This document shows, in pieces, positions 6,985 through 9,177 of a stretch of 9,177 nt of DNA. The DNA comes from an uncultured Clostridia bacterium. GTDB taxonomy: Bacteria > Bacillota > Clostridia > Saccharofermentanales > Saccharofermentanaceae. Position 1 is the stretch's first letter. The number at the start of each line of letters is the position of its first letter. Location of the stretch: positions 1-9,177 of the forward strand of contig CAMJGB010000069.1 in NCBI GenBank assembly GCA_946405115.1, given 5' to 3'. A program made the translations under genes and the position numbers. A model generated the notes under the pieces. The model saw nothing but the letters and a program-made list of their open reading frames with translations, was not told the DNA's origin and made no database searches.

Positions 6985-8247
6985 ATGGTAAATTCGGCAG
7001 TACCGGATCGAAGAATTGGGTGATGATCCGATATTGGAAATGGCACAGCTCTGAACGCCGTTAGGCCAGGAAGAAGAACAGTGCCAAACCCATCCGTTGC
7101 CCGCATATATGCCCATATGGACAGAGTGAGGAGCATCGACGGCATCCGTATACCAGATGATGATGTCACCGGGCTTATAGCCTCTGTTGTTAAGCATAGT
7201 CTCGATCTGCTGCTGCGTATAATCCCCTACATGCCATGTAAGCATTGAGTTGCCGGAGAATCCCAAAGCATCGAGATAGTAGTGCCACTGGAATGTGTTC
7301 ATCGCATAAGCAGTTGATATGCCGTATCTGTCCGTGTAGATCGGACGGGTAGGATCGCCGTTCGTATAGTAGACTCCTTCCACAAGAGGCGGGCATCTGG
7401 TCTCTCCCGCACCCCAATCACCCATATAAGTCATTGAGGATGTGTAAAGAGTGCTGTCATATACGTTGCCGTATTCCATCGTCTGCGTACCGAAAGCCCT
7501 CTTATAGATAGCCGTAACCCAGCCGGAGCAGTCCATTCCGCCGCCTAATCTCATGGATTTGCCGCCGAAAGTATAGTGAAGAGCATCAGGAGACCCCGAA
7601 TTCTCAAGCCAAAGGAAATACTCGCACTGGCTCATGATGGACTGAATGACAGCCGCATCATCTATGGGCTGACCGTAGCGAAGTCTAATAAGATTAAATC
7701 CTGTGGAATACGGACCCCAGAAGGAAGTTACATTTGGAACATTAAGATGCGGTCCGGGCTCAATGCCTGCTGCCTCACATCTTGCGATAAACTCCTGTGA
7801 ATCTGCGAACCCTTCGAAAAGCTCATCAGGGCCCTGTCCTGATCTTAAAAGATCAGACCAGTAAGCAAGTCCGTCAGGATCGCCCCAGCGTCCTAAGAAT
7901 ACATTGTAATAACGGTTTACTGCCTCTTCCTCAGTCAGGACGGGAAGATCTCTAATAAACTCCTGTGAGAAGAAAAATCCGTATGCCGCCTGCTTGCCGG
8001 TAATCTCACCGGAAGCCAATCTGCTGCACCAATAGGCAAGGCCGTCCTGCTCGGGTTCTCTTCCGAGGCAGCCCTGGTAAAGACCTCTTACGAACAACTC
8101 AATCTCATAGCTCCACGACATCTCACCGTCTGCATATACCAATGTGCTTTCATAACCTTTAAACGCAGGCGAAGAACAGGGGCTTGTGATAATAGTGCCG
8201 ATTACTGATAACGATAATACTAATGATAAGAATTTCTTTCCCAACAT
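6976..8247 (-). CDS. Secreted protein: two DUF4214 repeats plus NlpC/P60-like cysteine hydrolase domain
   Basis: A 423-residue exported protein. Residues 1-22 form a signal peptide (LGKK then a hydrophobic run FLSLVLSLSVIGTII); there is no lipobox. Two DUF4214 repeats follow, at about 50-98 and 109-153, each with an LGR-x-x-DGLAYW core (61-73, 118-130) and a closing F-x-x-SQEF (91-97, 147-153). The C-terminal half resembles an NlpC/P60-type papain-fold hydrolase: Cys240 in GMDCSGWV, GDIIIWY (360-366), His377 in HSVHMGIYAGNG and His389 in WHCSS give a plausible Cys-His-His triad. Such domains cut peptidoglycan stem peptides or related amides outside the cell; DUF4214 has no established role. 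The Cys-to-His spacing (137 residues) is much longer than in minimal NlpC/P60 domains. No Shine-Dalgarno sequence precedes the ATG. The domain assignment is by eye. Confidence 0.85.
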   Translation of the reverse strand: MLGKKFLSLVLSLSVIGTIITSPCSSPAFKGYESTLVYADGEMSWSYEIELFVRGLYQGCLGREPEQDGLAYWCSRLASGEITGKQAAYGFFFSQEFIRDLPVLTEEEAVNRYYNVFLGRWGDPDGLAYWSDLLRSGQGPDELFEGFADSQEFIARCEAAGIEPGPHLNVPNVTSFWGPYSTGFNLIRLRYGQPIDDAAVIQSIMSQCEYFLWLENSGSPDALHYTFGGKSMRLGGGMDCSGWVTAIYKRAFGTQTMEYGNVYDSTLYTSSMTYMGDWGAGETRCPPLVEGVYYTNGDPTRPIYTDRYGISTAYAMNTFQWHYYLDALGFSGNSMLTWHVGDYTQQQIETMLNNRGYKPGDIIIWYTDAVDAPHSVHMGIYAGNGWVWHCSSSWPNGVQSCAISNIGSSPNSSIRYCRIYHMS

Positions 8248-8253
8248 GGGTTT

Positions 8254-8282
8254 ATTCTATCACGGTCGATTTTTGACATCAA
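8254..8282 (-). promoter_or_regulatory. Promoter of the secreted-hydrolase gene
   Basis: Read on the minus strand: -35 TTGATG (8277-8282), a 17-base spacer, -10 TAGAAT (8254-8259). Only six bases (AAACCC) separate the -10 box from the ATG at 8247, so initiation at the usual distance would fall at or within a few bases of the start codon. The -35 box overlaps the T-tract of the preceding tRNA terminator. Prediction by consensus match only. Confidence 0.55.
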
Positions 8283-8315
8283 AAAAGGCCGCCTCACTCG
8301 GTAAGACGGCCCTTT
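8281..8315 (-). terminator. Rho-independent terminator of the tRNA unit
   Basis: On the minus strand AAAGGGCCGTC pairs with GGCGGCCTTTT (two G-U pairs), and the inner TTAC pairs with GTGA around a CGA loop, giving a stem of about 15 pairs followed by a run of T. It begins eight bases after the tRNA-Glu 3' end and closes the tRNA transcript before the secreted-hydrolase gene. Confidence 0.88.
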
Positions 8316-8322
8316 CATTTCC

Positions 8323-8397
8323 TGGTGACCCGTACGAGAGTTGAACTCGTCACTCCGCCGTGAAAGGGCGACGTCTTAGCCGATTGACCAACGGGCC
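8323..8397 (-). tRNA. tRNA-Glu (anticodon TTC)
   Basis: 75 bases including an encoded CCA. The acceptor stem GGCCCGT pairs with ACGGGTC (one G-U), the anticodon loop CTTTCAC carries TTC at 8362-8364, and the T stem ACGAG/CTCGT is perfect with loop TTCAACT. The D arm has the A13/A22 non-pair seen in other bacterial tRNA-Glu, and the whole gene closely resembles the Bacillus tRNA-Glu pattern. It is cotranscribed behind tRNA-Met with eight bases between them. Confidence 0.96.
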
Positions 8398-8405
8398 TTA
8401 GAAAA

Positions 8406-8482
8406 TGGTAGCGGCAGTGGGATTCGAACCTACGACCTGCCGGGTATGAACCGGACGCTCTGGCCAACTGAGCTATGCCGCC
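8406..8482 (-). tRNA. tRNA-Met, elongator type (anticodon CAT)
   Basis: 77 bases including an encoded CCA. The acceptor stem GGCGGCA/TGCCGCT has a G1-U72 pair as in Bacillus elongator tRNA-Met; the D stem is GCTC/GAGC; the anticodon loop TTCATAC has CAT at 8446-8448; the T loop is TTCGAAT. Initiator tRNA would have an unpaired position 1 and three G-C pairs at the base of the anticodon stem, neither of which is seen. A CAT tRNA for Ile (lysidine-modified) is less likely given the similarity to the Met gene. Two stem mismatches are present: U27-C43 and A51-C63. Confidence 0.93.
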
Positions 8483-8497
8483 ATAAATTGCTTGAAA

Positions 8498-8526
8498 ATT
8501 ATATAAGCTATACTTCTTAAAGTCAA
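8498..8526 (-). promoter_or_regulatory. Strong sigma-A promoter of the tRNA-Met/tRNA-Glu unit
   Basis: On the minus strand TTGACT (8521-8526), exactly 17 bases, TATAAT (8498-8503). Transcription should begin near 8491, about nine bases before the mature 5' end of tRNA-Met. It lies directly after the rplL terminator, so the tRNAs do not depend on ribosomal-protein transcription. Confidence 0.88.
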
Positions 8527-8532
8527 TAGCAA

Positions 8533-8568
8533 AGATAAGAAAAGGGGTGTTCATTACGAACACCCCTT
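8533..8568 (-). terminator. Rho-independent terminator after rplL
   Basis: On the minus strand AAGGGGTGTTC (8558-8568), a GTAAT loop and GAACACCCCTT (8542-8552) form a perfect 11-pair stem followed by a T-rich tail (TTCTTATC). It lies 26 bases after the rplL stop and closes the rplJL transcript. Confidence 0.93.
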
Positions 8569-8594
8569 CTTTAAGCTTAGATCGAAGTAATAAA

Positions 8595-8972
8595 TTACTT
8601 GAGCTCGAGCTCAGCACCGCAATCAGCGAGCTTCTTCATGAGGTCATCAGCCTCATCCTTGGATACGTTCTCCTTAAGAGCAACAGGTGCCTTCTCAACG
8701 AGCTCCTTAGCATCCTTAAGTCCGAGACCCATAGCATCCTTAACAGCCTTGATAACGCCCATCTTAGCGTCACCGAAGCTCTTGAGCATAACTGTGAACT
8801 CTGTCTTCTCCTCAGCGCCGCCAGCTGCTCCGCCTGCTGCAGGAGCTGCTGCAACCATAGCTGCTGCAGATACGCCAAACTCTTCTTCAATTGCCTTCTC
8901 GAGGTCGAAAAGCTCTGTTACGGAAAGAGCCTTGATCTCATCGAGGATCTTTGTGATATTCTCACTAGCCAT
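8595..8972 (-). CDS. rplL: 50S ribosomal protein L7/L12
   Basis: A 125-residue stalk protein, present in multiple copies on the large subunit, that recruits and stimulates translation GTPases. The N-terminal dimerisation and L10-binding helix region spans about 1-33 ([21 protein letters not shown]), then an Ala/Gly hinge at about 36-54, then the C-terminal factor-binding domain from about 55 ([16 protein letters not shown], with [11 protein letters not shown] at 82-92), ending in the usual ELELK. Length and all blocks are normal for the family. The start is fixed by GGAGGA eight bases upstream. It lies 50 bases downstream of rplJ and is followed by a terminator rather than rpoB. A long frame antisense to it is a composition artefact. 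Confidence 0.98.
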   Translation of the reverse strand: MASENITKILDEIKALSVTELFDLEKAIEEEFGVSAAAMVAAAPAAGGAAGGAEEKTEFTVMLKSFGDAKMGVIKAVKDAMGLGLKDAKELVEKAPVALKENVSKDEADDLMKKLADCGAELELK

Positions 8973-8980
8973 TTTTAAAT

Positions 8981-8986
8981 TCCTCC
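8981..8986 (-). promoter_or_regulatory. rplL ribosome binding site
   Basis: GGAGGA on the minus strand, eight bases before the ATG, in the 50-base rplJ-rplL gap. Near-perfect complementarity to the 16S 3' end fits the need for several L7/L12 copies per ribosome. I see no hairpin or promoter in this gap. Confidence 0.9.
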
Positions 8987-9022
8987 ATTTAATGATTTAG
9001 TTTTTAAATTTCTTTACGCCTA

Positions 9023-9177
9023 TTAGGCTTCTACAGGTGCTGCTTCTTCAGCTGCAGGTGCTTCCTCTGCGGGAGCTGCCTCTTCAGCTGCAGGAGCTTC
9101 AGCCTCTGCTGCGGGTGCCGGAGCACCGTCTTCTTCCTGCTTCTTCTCTGCTACTGCCTTAACGAGCATGGCAAGCT
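9023..9177 (-). CDS. rplJ: 50S ribosomal protein L10, C-terminal part (5' end outside the window)
   Basis: The last 50 residues of a protein ending just upstream of rplL on the same strand; the frame enters from the window edge (9176-9177 belong to a split codon). It begins LAMLVKAVAEKKQEE, like the end of the last helix of L10, which anchors L7/L12 dimers on the ribosome. The identification rests mainly on the rplJ-rplL order plus this short match. After the helix comes a tail of about 35 residues made almost only of Ala, Glu and Pro and ending VEA. The tail is longer than the C-terminus of L10 from model bacteria and contains a tandem 12-residue repeat. Confidence 0.88.
   Translation of the reverse strand, partial: LAMLVKAVAEKKQEEDGAPAPAAEAEAPAAEEAAPAEEAPAAEEAAPVEA
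9026..9097 (-). repeat. Two tandem 36-base repeats in the rplJ 3' end
   Basis: Units at 9062-9097 and 9026-9061 encode APAAEEAAPAEE and APAAEEAAPVEA, identical at 10 of 12 residues. At DNA level the 20-base blocks starting at 9045 and 9081 differ at one position, so duplication looks recent or maintained. Confidence 0.85.

Noticed and set aside
6976..8247. Secreted hydrolase as a lipoprotein (Cys24 after the hydrophobic segment)
   Set aside because: The residues before Cys24 are TSP, which do not fit a lipobox; an ordinary cleaved signal peptide fits better.
8406..8482. CAT tRNA as initiator tRNA-fMet
   Set aside because: Positions 1 and 72 form a G-U pair and the base of the anticodon stem lacks three consecutive G-C pairs; the gene matches elongator tRNA-Met.
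8315..8617. Minus-strand open frame of 100 codons across the tRNA genes
   Set aside because: It translates both tRNAs, the tRNA promoter and the rplL terminator; the RNA features explain the sequence better.
8547..9000. Plus-strand open frames opposite rplL, and a second minus frame inside it
   Set aside because: They are shadows of the highly biased, Ala-rich rplL gene, have low-complexity translations, and run through the rplL terminator.
1..9177. CRISPR array, insertion sequence, prophage, toxin-antitoxin or attachment site
   Set aside because: No regularly spaced repeats, transposase or recombinase frames, terminal inverted repeats or tRNA-end duplications were seen; nearly all of the window is explained by the genes listed.

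Overview
The window looks like chromosomal DNA of a Gram-positive anaerobe of the Clostridia (Bacillota); I cannot name a genus. The evidence is an adjacent argD-argF pair, an elongator tRNA-Met of the Bacillus type (G1-U72 end pair, encoded CCA), a heterodimeric ABC exporter of a kind common in gut and rumen Firmicutes, a secreted protein with two DUF4214 repeats, GGAGG-type ribosome binding sites, sigma-A-type promoters, and frequent AGA arginine codons in moderate-GC DNA. Everything found is chromosomal housekeeping or common accessory content. I see no mobile element, CRISPR array, phage gene or convincing undescribed system.

Left part, plus strand (1-2362): the 3' end of an arginine biosynthesis operon. 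A 5'-truncated argD (acetylornithine aminotransferase) is followed after one base by argF (ornithine carbamoyltransferase), then 18 bases later by a GNAT acetyltransferase of unknown substrate.

Middle part, minus strand (8247 down to 2327): four tightly spaced genes that probably form one transcript. In order of transcription they are a secreted DUF4214 + NlpC/P60-like cysteine hydrolase, two half-transporters of a heterodimeric ABC exporter (the second starts inside the stop codon of the first), and ispE of the MEP isoprenoid pathway. The 3' ends of ispE and the GNAT gene overlap by 36 bases. The exporter shows coherent asymmetry: one composite ATP site has canonical residues, the other has Asp for the catalytic Glu, Gln for the switch His, and a changed signature from the partner.

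Right part, minus strand (9177 down to 8281): the 3' end of rplJ with a repetitive Ala/Glu/Pro tail, then rplL and a strong terminator. Next comes an independent tRNA unit: a near-consensus promoter (TTGACT, 17 bases, TATAAT), tRNA-Met(CAT), tRNA-Glu(TTC) and a terminator. The T-tract of that terminator overlaps the -35 element of a promoter whose -10 box lies only 6 bases before the ATG of the secreted-protein gene. That gene has no Shine-Dalgarno sequence and may make a leaderless mRNA. rpoB does not follow rplL here, unlike the usual rplJL-rpoBC order.
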